NCBI GenBank assembly: GCA_963780545.1
Contig: CAWACK010000020.1
Span: 186,001 to 250,000 of the forward strand
Length of the DNA: 64,000 bases
Direction of reading: 5' to 3'
Source of the DNA: UBA8941 sp963780545
Lineage (GTDB): Archaea; Thermoproteota; Bathyarchaeia; TCS64
Both the position numbers and the translations under genes were made by a program. The notes beneath the pieces are model-generated. The model did no database searches and was not told the origin of the DNA. It saw only the letters and a list, made by a program, of their open reading frames with translations. Every line of letters begins with the position of its first letter. Within the stretch, counting starts at the first letter, position 1. Shown piece after piece: positions 19,267 through 27,746 of the stretch.

Positions 19267-19716
19267 GTGGTGTTGATGGTGGGTATGTCAAATAATGAAG
19301 TTAGGGCTTTGGAGCGTCAAATCTTTGAGGTGATGAACGAGGGTAAAGCAGCTACCGTAGCCGAGATGGACAAGGTTTGCTCAGCCGACATTTTGGCACA
19401 TACCGCAACTGGGAATGATTTACGTGGTGTTGCGGCGTTTAAACAATACATGATTGGTTTCTATGATGCTTTTCCAGACCTTCACATTACCATCGAAGAC
19501 ATTTTAGTCGATGGGGATAAGGCAGCGACGCGATACACATATGCGGGCACAAATAGGGGGGCATTCATGGGGGTTCCTCCAACCAATAGGAAGATTACGG
19601 GGTGGGCGATTGAGATAGATCGGTTCTCTGATGGCAGATTAGTAGAGCTTTGGGGTAGACTCGATACACTTGGCTTGATGCAACAGCTGGGACTCATACC
19701 GGCGCCAAAGAGATGA
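19267..19716 (+). CDS. SnoaL-like ester cyclase family protein
   Basis: A soluble NTF2-fold protein of 143-149 residues with the polyketide-cyclase/ester-cyclase pattern: 'CSADILAHTATGNDLRGVAA', 'YDAFPDLHITIEDILVDGDK', 'GAFMGVPPTNRKITGWAIEI' and 'RFSDGRLVELWGRLDTLGLM'. Such proteins catalyse aldol-type cyclisations or are catalytically unassigned in archaea. Candidate starts are GTG 19267, ATG 19276 and ATG 19285. A TATA-like AAATAATATAC at 19232-19243 about 27 nt upstream favours 19267-19276. Confidence 0.85.
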   Translation: MVLMVGMSNNEVRALERQIFEVMNEGKAATVAEMDKVCSADILAHTATGNDLRGVAAFKQYMIGFYDAFPDLHITIEDILVDGDKAATRYTYAGTNRGAFMGVPPTNRKITGWAIEIDRFSDGRLVELWGRLDTLGLMQQLGLIPAPKR

Positions 19717-19807
19717 GATCTTAGCTTCCTCCATTTACCCTGTTAAAAATCACGTATCTTCTATCATGCGCGCACTGATGTTTTCATCCTCTATTTTGAC
19801 TTTTCAA

Positions 19808-19953
19808 CTACGCCTCAAGAGCCCTCTCAGGCTCTCCAGCATCTTAACATTCAACGCCTCCGTCTGCCTCTAATCCTCGTCTCGTACATCAAACTACCAA
19901 GAATCGAATAAGGCAATTTATCCCACTCGGTAACCAACGTCACCCTAGTGCGT
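19808..19953 (-). pseudogene. SRPBCC-like protein, C-terminal remnant truncated at a GC tract
   Basis: On the minus strand, starting at the GC tract, the code reads 'TRVTLVTEWDKLPYSILGSL' then 'MYETR', typical of the last strand and helix of SRPBCC (START-like) proteins. It then continues in a second frame with 'EADGGVE' and 'DAGEPERALEA' to a TAG at 19808-19810. So it has a frameshift and an internal stop, and no N-terminal part exists beyond the tract. Confidence 0.5.
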
Positions 19954-19965
19954 GCGCGCGCGCGC
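19954..19965. repeat. Alternating GC tract between two truncated genes
   Basis: GCGCGCGCGCGC, the longest tract in the window. A gene on the minus strand to the left and a gene on the plus strand to the right have both lost their 5' ends exactly here. Confidence 0.85.
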
Positions 19966-20260
19966 CGGGCAGAGAAAGTCCGGCTCAGATGCCCCAATTC
20001 GCCTCATCTACGTGGTTGATCTAGACAAGTTCAAATCCGCGGGATTCCCCGAACCTGGGCTCTACGACCCTGAGATTCAGAAATCCTACTACTTCGTGGA
20101 CGCTGGCCTCATCGCCCAAAACGTCTACCTAGCAGCCTCAGCGCTGGGTCTGGCCTCGTGGTTCCATAACTGCAACAAAGCCGAGTTGACGAAGGTGCTT
20201 AAGTTGACGTCGCAGCAGAGGCCGCTATTCGGACAGACCGTCGGCTATGCCGAAGATTAA
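19966..20260 (+). pseudogene. SagB-type nitroreductase, C-terminal remnant
   Basis: About 97 codons beginning at the GC tract: 'APIRLIYVVDLDKFKSAG', 'YYFVDAGLIAQNVYLAASAL', 'GLASWFHNCNKAELTKVLKL', then 'PLFGQTVGYAED'. This matches the C-terminal half of SagB/McbC-type nitroreductases, FMN-dependent oxidases or reductases that normally have about 190-200 residues. The N-terminal FMN-binding half is missing. The only starts in frame derive from the tract itself (GTG at 19952), so this is a remnant, not a functional gene. Confidence 0.75.
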
Positions 20261-20314
20261 ACAGTGCGCCCATTAATTATCTATAGACAAACGAATCTAT
20301 TCTCCGTTACATTT

Positions 20315-21521
20315 GCGCGCATAGTTGTTTAGAAATTAGTCAATTTACGACGCTTTTAACGCCTCAAGCACCCTAAAACCGGAATAACTCACTCAGCCCA
20401 TCAAAGAATCAACCACGTCAACCGGCTAAAGCAGGAAAACCGCGAGCAGAAGGATGAGCAGCCCTAGACAAGCCCCCATCCTCCCCTTGAACCGGAAACT
20501 CACTCAACGAAACGCTTGATACACCTAACCAGATGGGGTACGCCGGTCCTCACGGCCGTGACAGCTACCGCAAGCATGGAGATGAGGCTTAGAGAGACGT
20601 GAATCACGACCTCCGTGAGGCCCCTGACTCGTAAGCTGTCAAGCATCAGCCAGTTCTTGGCCCGCCCGAACAGCCTCTCTATGCTCCACCTCTTCCGGAA
20701 CAGCCTCACCACCCGCCTGGACCCCTTCGCAACGAAGTTCCTGCCCACCCTGAGGGCCCTCCTCACGCGGGAGTCCCTCCGAACCGGTATGATTGGCTCC
20801 GCCCCGAGCCACTCGGTGGCGTTCCGGACGTTCTCCGAGTTGTACTGGCTATCTGCCACAACGGTCTTGAACCCGACGCCGAGCCTGCGGGTCTTCTCCA
20901 GCAGCGGCTCGAAGTAGAGCTTATCATTGTCGTTGCATGGGGCGATGGTGAAGGCTATGGGGAGCTCAGAGTCGGCGCAGCAGACGGTGTGCACCCGATA
21001 CCCGAGTATGAAGCTTCGTCTGCCTCTTCCTACCCTCGCGTCCGGGTCACTCCTCCCCGAGACGTTGTCCATGGCCCTCCCGCTGTATGCCTCGATGTGG
21101 GTGCTGTCCACGGCCACAACCTTCCCGATCATGGCCCCGGACTCGATCAGCATCCTCGCGAGCTGGCTGAATATCAGCTGGTAAGCCTCCTCGCCGAGCC
21201 TACGCCGGAACTGGGTGAAGAGGCCGTGGCTCGGGGTCCTGCGCTTGAACCCACATGCCCTCGCCAGCCTCCGGTCCCTTCTAAGCCGGAGGGCTAGCCT
21301 CCTGTCGCTGGGTATCTGGAGTAGGTACTTGAGGATCTGTGCCTTGAACATGACTGATGGGTCGAAGGGGTTCCTGCCTGGTCCGTCGCTGTGGTAGTGT
21401 TCCCATAGAAGTATGCGTATCCAGTCTAGGTCGAGTGAGTCAAGCACGCGCTCAACGTTCAACCTACACTCAATGAAGAGTGGTGCGATGGATTATTTAA
21501 TTTCTAAACACCTTAGCGCGC
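20315..21521 (-). mobile_element. Insertion sequence with DDE transposase (IS5/IS1182-like)
   Basis: A 1,207-bp element with 24-bp imperfect terminal inverted repeats (20315-20338 and 21498-21521; 21 of 24 positions match). Both read GCGCGC outermost, then three variable positions, then TGTTTAGAAATTA. It contains one intact transposase gene on the minus strand. The outermost GCGCGC could belong to the repeat or be the target. No other direct duplication is obvious. Confidence 0.75.
20500..21462 (-). CDS. DDE transposase (DUF772 + DDE_Tnp_1)
   Basis: An intact 320-residue transposase. The N-terminal DUF772-type helical domain ('FDPSVMFKAQILKYLLQIPS', 'CGFKRRTPSHGLFTQFRRRL') is followed by the RNase H-like catalytic core: first Asp in 'VVAVDSTHIEAYSG' (about 117), second Asp in 'FKTVVADSQYNSENV' (about 208), and Glu in 'RKRWSIERLFGRAKNW' (about 262). 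It is related to, but clearly different from, the transposase at 26687-27655. It starts at ATG 21462 inside inverted repeats 24 bp long. Confidence 0.93.
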   Translation of the reverse strand: MNVERVLDSLDLDWIRILLWEHYHSDGPGRNPFDPSVMFKAQILKYLLQIPSDRRLALRLRRDRRLARACGFKRRTPSHGLFTQFRRRLGEEAYQLIFSQLARMLIESGAMIGKVVAVDSTHIEAYSGRAMDNVSGRSDPDARVGRGRRSFILGYRVHTVCCADSELPIAFTIAPCNDNDKLYFEPLLEKTRRLGVGFKTVVADSQYNSENVRNATEWLGAEPIIPVRRDSRVRRALRVGRNFVAKGSRRVVRLFRKRWSIERLFGRAKNWLMLDSLRVRGLTEVVIHVSLSLISMLAVAVTAVRTGVPHLVRCIKRFVE

Positions 21522-21556
21522 GCTCACACAGCATTTTAGTGGCGCGTGGATTAGTA

Positions 21557-21586
21557 TCAGGTGGAAGTGAGGATTAAGACTATTGA
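21557..21586 (-). repeat. Dispersed 28-bp motif, copy d
   Basis: AGGTGGAAGTGAGGATTAAG plus ACTATTGA, 36 bp beyond the outer end of the insertion sequence and its GC tract. Confidence 0.85.
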
Positions 21587-21662
21587 GTTCGCGCAAACTG
21601 GTACCCTTCAAATTTTACTTTATTACTCAGCAAGTTTAGATCCTATTGACTGAGTGATAGGG

Positions 21663-21797
21663 ATGTCATGTAGCATATGCATCTGGTTTGAGGGCGGCAG
21701 GTGTACGAAGAGTAAACCCCTGACTAATAAGAAGTGTTCAGCGTTTCTTTCCCAAGGCGGCAAAAAGGCGACTGATGACCTATTAGAAGTAAAATAA
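21663..21797 (+). CDS. Cys-rich 44-residue protein
   Basis: A short open frame from ATG 21663 to TAA 21797. It begins 'MSCSICIWFEGGRC' and continues 'LTNKKCSAFLSQGGKKATDD'. Four cysteines at residues 3, 6, 14 and 25 could bind a metal or form a small zinc ribbon; the spacing is plausible but not a known consensus. The degraded DUF4760-like remnant is antisense just downstream. The family is not recognised, and it could be a remnant. Confidence 0.45.
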   Translation: MSCSICIWFEGGRCTKSKPLTNKKCSAFLSQGGKKATDDLLEVK

Positions 21798-21807
21798 CAT
21801 AATCTCG

Positions 21808-21882
21808 CAACCGCGCCACTACCAGTACTCCTGTTGCCGCCACCATATAGTAGGCGGCTTGAATCTTAGCTAGATCAACCAT
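21808..21882 (-). pseudogene. Residual 5' end of a DUF4760-like gene
   Basis: Minus-strand ATG 21882 begins 'MVDLAKIQAAYYMVAATGVL', a close match in position and pattern to the N-terminal helix of the intact copy. Similarity ends after about 25 codons at GGCGCGG (21808-21814). The frame stays open until about 21736 but is unrelated. The motif copy at 21900-21925 lies just upstream. Confidence 0.6.
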
Positions 21883-21899
21883 ACAATCACTGGTTACAA

Positions 21900-21925
21900 T
21901 CAGATGGAAGTGAAGATAAGACCAT
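21900..21925 (-). repeat. Dispersed 28-bp motif, copy e
   Basis: Variant with AGATGGAAGTGAAGATAAG, 18 bp upstream of the residual ATG at 21882. Confidence 0.75.
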
Positions 21926-21927
21926 CG

Positions 21928-22083
21928 TCACGGATTATCAACTTCCTCCAGGAAGCTGAGAACGTGTGACAGAACCAGATCAGCTCTATCGGAACTCCCA
22001 CCATGATCTAACCCGGGCAGGGACACGAGCCTAGCATTGGGCATAATCTCAGCACACCTCATAGCCCAAGGATAGCAACTATC
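21928..22083 (-). pseudogene. Alpha/beta hydrolase C-terminal fragment
   Basis: Minus-strand code directly after the SDR stop codon reads 'CYPWAMRCAEIMPNARLVSL', 'PGLDHGGSSDRADLVLSHVL', then 'SFLEEVDNP' and TGA. The LPGxDH segment carries the catalytic His of alpha/beta hydrolases and the ending is the usual C-terminal helix. There is no upstream part; the fragment is fused to the end of the SDR gene, so a deletion joined the two. Confidence 0.6.
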
Positions 22084-22905
22084 ACTTGATTTCAGTCAGC
22101 CTAGCTGACAAATCCCAGAGATCTTGCGCGAGCTTCGCATCCTGGGCCTGCTTACTAGGTTTCTTGATCATTCTCTTCTGATAGTATTCGCCGGACTGCC
22201 AATCCTTCCCCGGCTCAGATGACGCCAGCCACGCCAGAGTATCAGCACCCTCGGCCGGTGAAAGAAGGAAACGCTTAATGAACGTCGTATAAACAAGGCT
22301 AAAGCCACCACCGAACTCGGAGTAAAAGCTGGTTCTCACCACGCCTGGGTGGAATGCCGCGGCCGCTATGCCCTGAGCATGGTACCGCCTATGCAGTTCC
22401 TTCGTGAACAAGATATTCATAAGCTTGGCTTTGCCGTAGGCACTCTGCCTCGTATAGCCATGCTCGAGATCGATGTCATCTATGTCGAGCTTGCCTGCCC
22501 CCATGTGAGCGCTGCTTGCCGTGGCGATGACGCTGGCCTTTGAAGCGATCAGTGTATCGAGCAACAGGTTTGTCAGGAGGAATGGTGCGAGGTGGTTGAC
22601 CTGAATGGTCATCTCGTGGCCGTCAACAGTCAATGTGCGCTCGCCCATGACTCCTCCGGCGTTGTTAGCCAGCACGTCGATCCGTGGGTAGCTGTTCCTG
22701 AGTTGGGTGGCCAGCGTTCTTACATCGTTCAGCCTTGTAAAGTCGGCAAGGTAGTAGGGGGCGTTGAGTTCACTCGCCACAGCTTGGGTCTTTTGGGTGA
22801 TCGGCCGACGATGACGACGTGGGCGCCTTGAGCTTTCAGTAGCCTTGCGGCGGCTGCCCCGATGCCGTCGCTGGCGCCGGTTATGATGACGACTTTATCA
22901 CTCAT
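22082..22905 (-). CDS. Short-chain dehydrogenase/reductase with one-base frameshift
   Basis: An SDR-family NAD(P)-dependent oxidoreductase of about 274 residues if the frame is restored. From ATG 22905, 'KVVIITGASDGIGAAAARLL' is the TGxxxGxG cofactor site and 'GAHVVIVGRSP' follows. The frame then changes near 22795, in a CCC run, and continues as 'QAVASELNAPYYLADFTRLN', 'IDVLANNAGGVMG' (NNAG), 'SSAHMGAG' (active Ser) and 'YGKAKLMNIL' (YxxxK). Adding one C restores a complete protein. The length and retinol-dehydrogenase-like pattern fit. Either an assembly indel or a recent pseudogene. Confidence 0.75.
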
Positions 22906-23058
22906 GATGGTAGCCTTCTTTCTTGATTGGGTTATAATGAGCCGATTCCAGCTCAGGGGACACCATTGAGATCACCATAATTATCGAGTCCCTGTTGGGA
23001 AGCCTAGTTTACATATGTTGGCTCGAGATATCCGCTGGGCTATAGCCTACACAAATCT

Positions 23059-23121
23059 TCACGAAGCCTCGGATAGGAAACGCTTCATGTGAGGCAGGAC
23101 TAAGCTGGAGGCATCGAAGGT
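23059..23121 (-). pseudogene. C-terminal fragment next to a GC tract (copy 1)
   Basis: Minus-strand code beginning at the GC tract reads 'TFDASSLVLPHMKRFLSEAS' then TGA. A related fragment, 'LVLAHVKRFL', occurs at 34138-34200, also starting beside a GC-rich alternating tract. It looks like the last helix of an alpha/beta hydrolase or similar enzyme. Both copies lost everything upstream. Confidence 0.45.
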
Positions 23122-23129
23122 GCGCGCGC
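23122..23129. repeat. Alternating GC tract
   Basis: GCGCGCGC at the 5' limit of the C-terminal fragment 23059-23121. Confidence 0.7.
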
Positions 23130-23271
23130 TTATGCCAAAGTAAATTTGGGTTAAGATGTTTCGAGGGATCAAAAGATCTGAGGATAAAATTAAGTAAACG
23201 TACGACAAGCTACCACCCTTACTTCGACTATGAGACGCGTGCCCCACCAAGCAACTCAAAAAGGTTCCGAT

Positions 23272-23506
23272 TTAGAGCACTAACACATCATTGATGTCAC
23301 CATCATCCAAATGAGCAGCATACTCCCCCCCAGGTCCTAATCTCCACAAACGGTGGACCCGCCTCGAGTAAAAGACACATATATCCTCCGCCGCTTCTCT
23401 CACAATATTTACTCGCTAGAATTGTTCCTTCGACCTCTTCGATCTCGTATCGATTAGAGTTTAAGATCTGAACAACCTTCTCCCTGTTCTCGTTGACGTT
23501 GTTCAT
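23272..23506 (-). CDS. Hypothetical small protein with homopolymer frameshift
   Basis: From ATG 23506 the frame encodes 'NRYEIEEVEGTILASKYCE', 'GGGYMCLLLEAGPPFVEIRT' and then enters a run of seven C (23324-23330 on the plus strand). Removing one base lets the frame continue as 'WGEYAAHLDDGDINDVLVL' to TAA at 23272-23274, a much more protein-like ending than the open frame's 'GGVCCSFG'. The corrected product is about 77 residues, soluble, strand-rich and acidic. The family is not recognised. Confidence 0.5.
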
Positions 23507-23586
23507 GTTTTCTACTGTGATCCATGATACTTATAGAATATGTGATAAGTAAAAGCTGCTAAAATTGAGTATTTTCATAAATACAT

Positions 23587-23642
23587 AATCCAGTTGCCGC
23601 CAACATGTAGTAGGCTGCCTGAATCTCAGATAGATCGACAAG
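23587..23642 (-). pseudogene. Residual 5' end of a DUF4760-like gene
   Basis: Minus-strand code reads 'LVDLSEIQAAYYMLAATGLC', matching the N-terminal helix of the intact copy. The start codon has become CTT and the frame decays immediately after. The motif copy at 23664-23693 is 20 bp upstream. Confidence 0.6.
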
Positions 23643-23663
23643 TAAACAATCACTGTAGAAAAG

Positions 23664-23693
23664 TCAGGTGGAACTGAGGATAAGATTATTGAG
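23664..23693 (-). repeat. Dispersed 28-bp motif, copy f
   Basis: AGGTGGAACTGAGGATAAG followed by ATTATTGA. It lies between the residual DUF4760-like start and the aminotransferase gene. Confidence 0.85.
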
Positions 23694-23791
23694 ATAAGTT
23701 AAGGCTTACTCAATTAAACCAACCTTTACGTAGATCATTTCAGCGTCATGCACTCGAATATGTTATATCAAAAACTCCACAACACATTTCC

Positions 23792-24961
23792 ATGTCAGAG
23801 TGGTTCTTCAACTCGATTAAAGCAGAAGACCAGATTAAAGGACGCAAAGACCGATGGATCAGGGATCCACCTGACGTCATCCCCCTAACAGTCGCTGACC
23901 CGGACTTCCACGTTGCCCCCGAGATCAAGAGTGCGATCATCGAGGCAGTGGAGAGCGAGGACTTCAGGCACAAAATGACGGAGACCTCACTCGAGGAAAA
24001 GTGTGCCCTGAAGATCTCCGAAGTCAACGGAATACCTGCCCAGGCTGGAGACATACAACTCACAAACGGCGTAATACCTGGCTTAGGGATCTCTCAGAGG
24101 ATAGCATGTAAGCCAGGTGACGAGGTGATATTGAACGACCCCATGTACTATCCCTTCGCCATGATGTCAATGGCCCACCAGACGACTCCGGTGAAGTGGA
24201 TCCTCGAATACGAGGATGCATACAGATTCGACATAGAGAAGCTGAAACAAGTGATCACGCCGAAGACGAAGCTCATCTACGTCTGCAACCCCCACAACCC
24301 GACTGGCAGGGTGATGACGAGAGAGGAGTTGAGGGGAGTCGCTGATATTGCGGTAGACCACAACATCATGGTCTTATCGGATGAGCTATGGGAGGACGTG
24401 ATATTCGACAAGAGGAAACACATATCGATAGCGTCCCTCAACCCGGAGATAGAGCGCCTTACAATGACGCAGTTCGGGTTCAGCAAGGCCTACAACGTCG
24501 CTGGACTCAAATCAGGGTACTTATGCTGCACAAACAATGAGCTCATGAAAGGGATCAAGGAGCAGGCGTTGGCGGCGACTATGCTCCCATCGAACTTCGC
24601 TAAGGCCGCGGGACACGTTATGATCGGAGGGGAATTAAGGTGGTGGCTGGACGGCATGATGACCCACCTCAACAAGAACCGAGAATTGTGTGAGAAGTGG
24701 TTCGACTCTATGCCAGACGTATCTTATCCGAAACTTGAGGGGACCTACCTGATGTTCCCGAAGTTCAACTATGGCTTGAAGAGCGAGGAGCTTGAGGAGT
24801 TTCTAGTCAGGGAGGCGAGGGTTCGTCTGGAACATGGCACTGTCTTCGGTGAGCATGGAGAGGGTCACCAGAGGATACTCATTGCCACTAGTGAGGCGAT
24901 GCTCAACGAGGCCCTGGAGAGAATGGAGAGGGCGTTGAGGAAGCTAAAAAATCAAGTGTAG
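23792..24961 (+). CDS. PLP-dependent aminotransferase, MalY/PatB-like (copy 2)
   Basis: A 389-residue fold-type I PLP enzyme, clearly paralogous to 7235-8413. The same blocks occur in the same order: 'PPDVIPLTVADPDFHV', 'VCNPHNPTGRVMT', 'VLSDELWEDVIFDKRKHISI' and 'QFGFSKAYNVAGLKSGY' with the PLP-binding Lys. It differs in the N-terminal substrate region and C-terminus ('VRLEHGTVFGEHGEGHQRIL'), so specificity may differ. It starts at ATG 23792; a TATA-like GTTATATCAAA at 23762-23772 is correctly spaced for a nearly leaderless transcript. Confidence 0.88.
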   Translation: MSEWFFNSIKAEDQIKGRKDRWIRDPPDVIPLTVADPDFHVAPEIKSAIIEAVESEDFRHKMTETSLEEKCALKISEVNGIPAQAGDIQLTNGVIPGLGISQRIACKPGDEVILNDPMYYPFAMMSMAHQTTPVKWILEYEDAYRFDIEKLKQVITPKTKLIYVCNPHNPTGRVMTREELRGVADIAVDHNIMVLSDELWEDVIFDKRKHISIASLNPEIERLTMTQFGFSKAYNVAGLKSGYLCCTNNELMKGIKEQALAATMLPSNFAKAAGHVMIGGELRWWLDGMMTHLNKNRELCEKWFDSMPDVSYPKLEGTYLMFPKFNYGLKSEELEEFLVREARVRLEHGTVFGEHGEGHQRILIATSEAMLNEALERMERALRKLKNQV

Positions 24962-24989
24962 TGCCAGTGAAAACAATCACGGTTGGGTA

Positions 24990-25018
24990 TCAAGTGGAAG
25001 TGAGGATAAGGCTATTGA
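24990..25018 (-). repeat. Dispersed 28-bp motif, copy g
   Basis: AAGTGGAAGTGAGGATAAG followed by GCTATTGA, in the gap between the aminotransferase and carbonic anhydrase genes. Confidence 0.8.
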
Positions 25019-25037
25019 AAATTCGCACAATCGTTGT

Positions 25038-25597
25038 CTAATCGATCCAGCGGACAACCCCAGTATCCAGAGAATAGACGGCACCCCTAACAGTCAACTT
25101 CCCCGCATCTACCATACTCCTCAAGGGCTCAGAGCCGAGCCGAAGCCTCTTCATCGACAACCTAACATTCTCAACAACAACCCTAGCAGGATCACCCTCA
25201 CCCCGCCTTACCGACTCACTCATCTCCACCATCAGCCTCCCCAGGCTGCCACCATACTGTTTAGTTGAACATGCAGCGTTTACGGCTCCACAGCCCTCAT
25301 GCCCCAGAACCACAATCAAACCAACTCCAAGGTGTTGGGCCGAGTACTCCATCGAAGCGAGAACGTTCCCATCGACAACATTTCCCGCGTTTCTGACGAC
25401 GAAGAGCTCACCCAATCCCACGTCGAGATATACTCTGGTGAAACCCTCGAATCAGAGCATGTTAAGATGGCGGCGAAGGGCTTCTGCTCAGAGACCAGTT
25501 CAGACCTGCGTGACACATGATCCCTGAGGAGACTATGTCCCATTGCAAACCTGAGGTTCCCCTCGCGCAGCCTCTCAACGAGACCGCCAGAGGACAC
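25038..25597 (-). CDS. Beta-class carbonic anhydrase with one-base frameshift
   Basis: Two overlapping frames together make a complete beta-carbonic anhydrase of about 186 residues, which interconverts CO2 and bicarbonate with zinc. The first frame (GTG 25597) has 'FAAILTCSDSRVSPEYI' with the CxDxR zinc/Asp-Arg dyad. The second frame has 'GLGELFVVRNAGNVV' and 'IVVLGHEGCGAVNAAC' with the HxxC zinc ligands. The shift is at about 25422-25426, where one T appears missing (TCTCGACG in place of TCTTCGACG), giving the expected 'FDVGLGELFV'. All zinc ligands are kept, so this may be an assembly indel. Confidence 0.8.
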
Positions 25598-25624
25598 CTT
25601 AATTACCCCAAGGAAAACTGCTGG

Positions 25625-26038
25625 TTACTTTACGACTATCACTGGGCAGGCTGATTCCGCTACAACTCTGCTGCTGACCGAGCCCAAGATCCAGGCCTTC
25701 GCCCCGCCTCGTCCTCTGCTGCCCATGGCGATGCAGTCGAAGCCTTCATCCCTCGCAGTCTTTAGGATGACGTAGGGTGGGTCATCGCTTCTCTCGCTCC
25801 TCATCTCATACTTGACCTTGAGTCCCTTGAGGCTCTTCTCCGCGTCCGCCATCAGCCGCATTGTTGGCTCGTCGCGGATCTCGGTTCCTTCGAGCTTCTT
25901 CACGTTTGGGTCCCAGAAGACGTGGAGCAGGGTGACTGAGCCTTTGAGCTTCTTCGCGAGGTCCACTGCTTCGCTCAACGCCCTGTTTGAGTACTCGGAG
26001 CCGTCGTATGCCACCAGAATCTTTGCGCCGTCCTTCAA
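25625..26038 (-). CDS. Universal stress protein (UspA family)
   Basis: A 137-residue single-domain USP. It begins at TTG 26038 with a GGTGA Shine-Dalgarno about 10 nt upstream: 'KILVAYDGSEYSNRALSEAV' at the N-terminus and the ATP-binding signature 'CIAMGSRGRGGAKAWILGSV' followed by 'SSRVVAESACPVIVV' at the C-terminus (G-2x-G-9x-GS/T). It probably binds ATP and acts in general stress physiology. It lies 27 bp upstream of the carbonic anhydrase gene in the same direction, so they may form an operon. Confidence 0.92.
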   Translation of the reverse strand: MKDGAKILVAYDGSEYSNRALSEAVDLAKKLKGSVTLLHVFWDPNVKKLEGTEIRDEPTMRLMADAEKSLKGLKVKYEMRSERSDDPPYVILKTARDEGFDCIAMGSRGRGGAKAWILGSVSSRVVAESACPVIVVK

Positions 26039-26193
26039 GTTTGTTCACCTGAAACAGGAACTAATTCCCAGTATGTATAACATTTACTGTATATATTTCG
26101 GAGTCGCCGTATGATGGCAAACGCGACTCCATTATCAGATAATTTGGATGTAAGGTGAGACATATGATGAGATTCAGGTGAATCCGCGGCGAA

Positions 26194-26631
26194 CTAGCTG
26201 ATCTTCTCACCGCTGTGGTGAGCCTCAATCGTCTCCCCATTAAGACCCCTCAACCTAACCATCTCACCGTAAATATACTCGAGATTAACCGCGTAGCTAG
26301 CCCCCTCCGTAACCCTGCGAGACGCGATCAAGTTCCCATACTTACCCGACATCAAAAGGAAGGGCCGACCACCATCAAGGATATCATACACCTGCTTCGA
26401 GTCCAGGAAGCCGGCCTTGACGAGGTACCCGATCGAGTCGAAGTACCTCAACATATGCGAGTAGTCCGCGTAGAGGTTCGTGTCATTGCGTAGGCGATCC
26501 CAGAACTCCTCCGGGGCACTCCATGTCTGCGAGAAGACGTTTGTCAGGCTTCTGCTGTTGTCTTTGTCCCAGAAGGCCTGGAAGAACCCCATGAGGAGCT
26601 GCGCCTGCCTTGTTTCGAGTGTGTCGCGCAT
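26194..26631 (-). pseudogene. DUF4760-like gene cut by an insertion sequence
   Basis: A 145-codon frame whose beginning, 'MRDTLETRQAQLLMGFFQAF', aligns with 'LRETSRNRKISYTTNFMQQF' after the membrane helix of the intact copy. The helix and start are missing because an insertion sequence begins at 26626, inside this gene. The rest ('YFDSIGYLVKAGFLDSKQVY', 'AVNLEYIYGEMVRLRGLNGE') is a helical cytosolic domain. The apparent ATG lies within the inverted repeat of the element. The missing 5' part was not found beyond the far end of the insertion. Confidence 0.65.
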
Positions 26632-26686
26632 GCTTGGTTCAAAATTCTTTTCTGTAAGGTTTCTCTAAGAGTTATTATGACCAGTT

Positions 26687-27655
26687 ATGGAGTTTGAGTC
26701 CATTGAGGTTCTCCTCAACCAATTAAACCTCGACCACGTCAAAGACATGCTGATGAGCGCGTACCACAGCTCCGGCGCGGGGAGGCCTCCCTTCAACCCA
26801 TTAGGGCTGCTCCGGTTCAAGATCATGTACTTCATGAAGGGCTACAGATCCCAGAGGGCCCTAGAGAGAGAAGTCAGAGCAGACGGCAGAGCCAGGGAGC
26901 TCTGCGGCTTCGAGGAGAAACCTCCGAGCCACTCCACAATCGTCAGATTCGAAAACAGAATAGGCGCCGAGAGACTGAAGAGGCTCGCCGGGCATCTAAT
27001 AAATGACCTCGTCAAATGCGGCTTCATAAAGGGCCTGAAGGTCGTACTCGACTCCAAACCGCTGGAGGCCAGGTCTAGGAGGGACCCGGAGGACCCGTCG
27101 AGGGGTCTGCTGGACGCTGAGGCCAGGCTCGGCAGGGGCGCGAGGGGCATGATCATGGGTTACAGGGTCCACCTGGCTTGTGACGGTGAGGCGGAGATGC
27201 CTCTGGCCTACACGGTCGCGCCGGCTAACGAGAACGATAAGCGGCACGCCGCCCCGCTTCTACGCGAGGTGGCTGAGAGGGTCAGGGTCGAGACCGTGAT
27301 CTGCGACAGGCAGTACTCCAGCAGGAGGGTGAGGGGACTCATAGAGGACCTGGGTGCGGAGCCGGTCAATCCTTACCCGAGGAACCAGGCGCCTGATGCT
27401 GGGGAGGCGCTGAGGGTTGACAGGAGGTTCAGGACCCATGGGCCGGAGCGGCTGAGGGCCCTTTACTCGCTCAGGAGCTAAGTTGAGCGGGTAAACTCGC
27501 GGCTCGGCACCTTGATAGACAGGATATCATCCAAGGGGCTGAAGGCCGCGGTGACTCAGGTCTCGTACGCCGTGTTGTCGATGCTATTGACGGCCTGGAC
27601 CTCGATAAAGACCGGTAGACCGGAGAAGGCCAGAAGCATAACGTACTACGTGTGA
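26687..27655 (+). pseudogene. DDE transposase with in-frame TAA
   Basis: An IS5/IS1182-like transposase related to that at 20500-21462. Catalytic Asp residues are present in 'LKVVLDSKPLEARSR' (about 121) and 'VETVICDRQYSSRRV' (about 206). The frame stops at TAA 27479-27481 after 'LRALYSLRS'. The same frame continues as 'VERVNSRLGTLIDRISSKGL', which holds the catalytic Glu region, and ends at TGA 27655. Without readthrough the enzyme lacks the third acidic residue, so it is probably inactive. Full length would be about 322 residues. Confidence 0.85.
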
Positions 27656-27746
27656 AGGTCTGGGTTGGGTGTCCTGCGCCGCCGCGTAGGCCGTCTAGGT
27701 GATCGATAGCCATAAGCCCGCTTCGGCGGTGGTGTATGGTGATGAG

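Noticed and set aside
19966..19990. RNase P-like GAGAAAGTCCG sequence
   Set aside because: It is coding sequence of the nitroreductase remnant and no other RNase P block follows.
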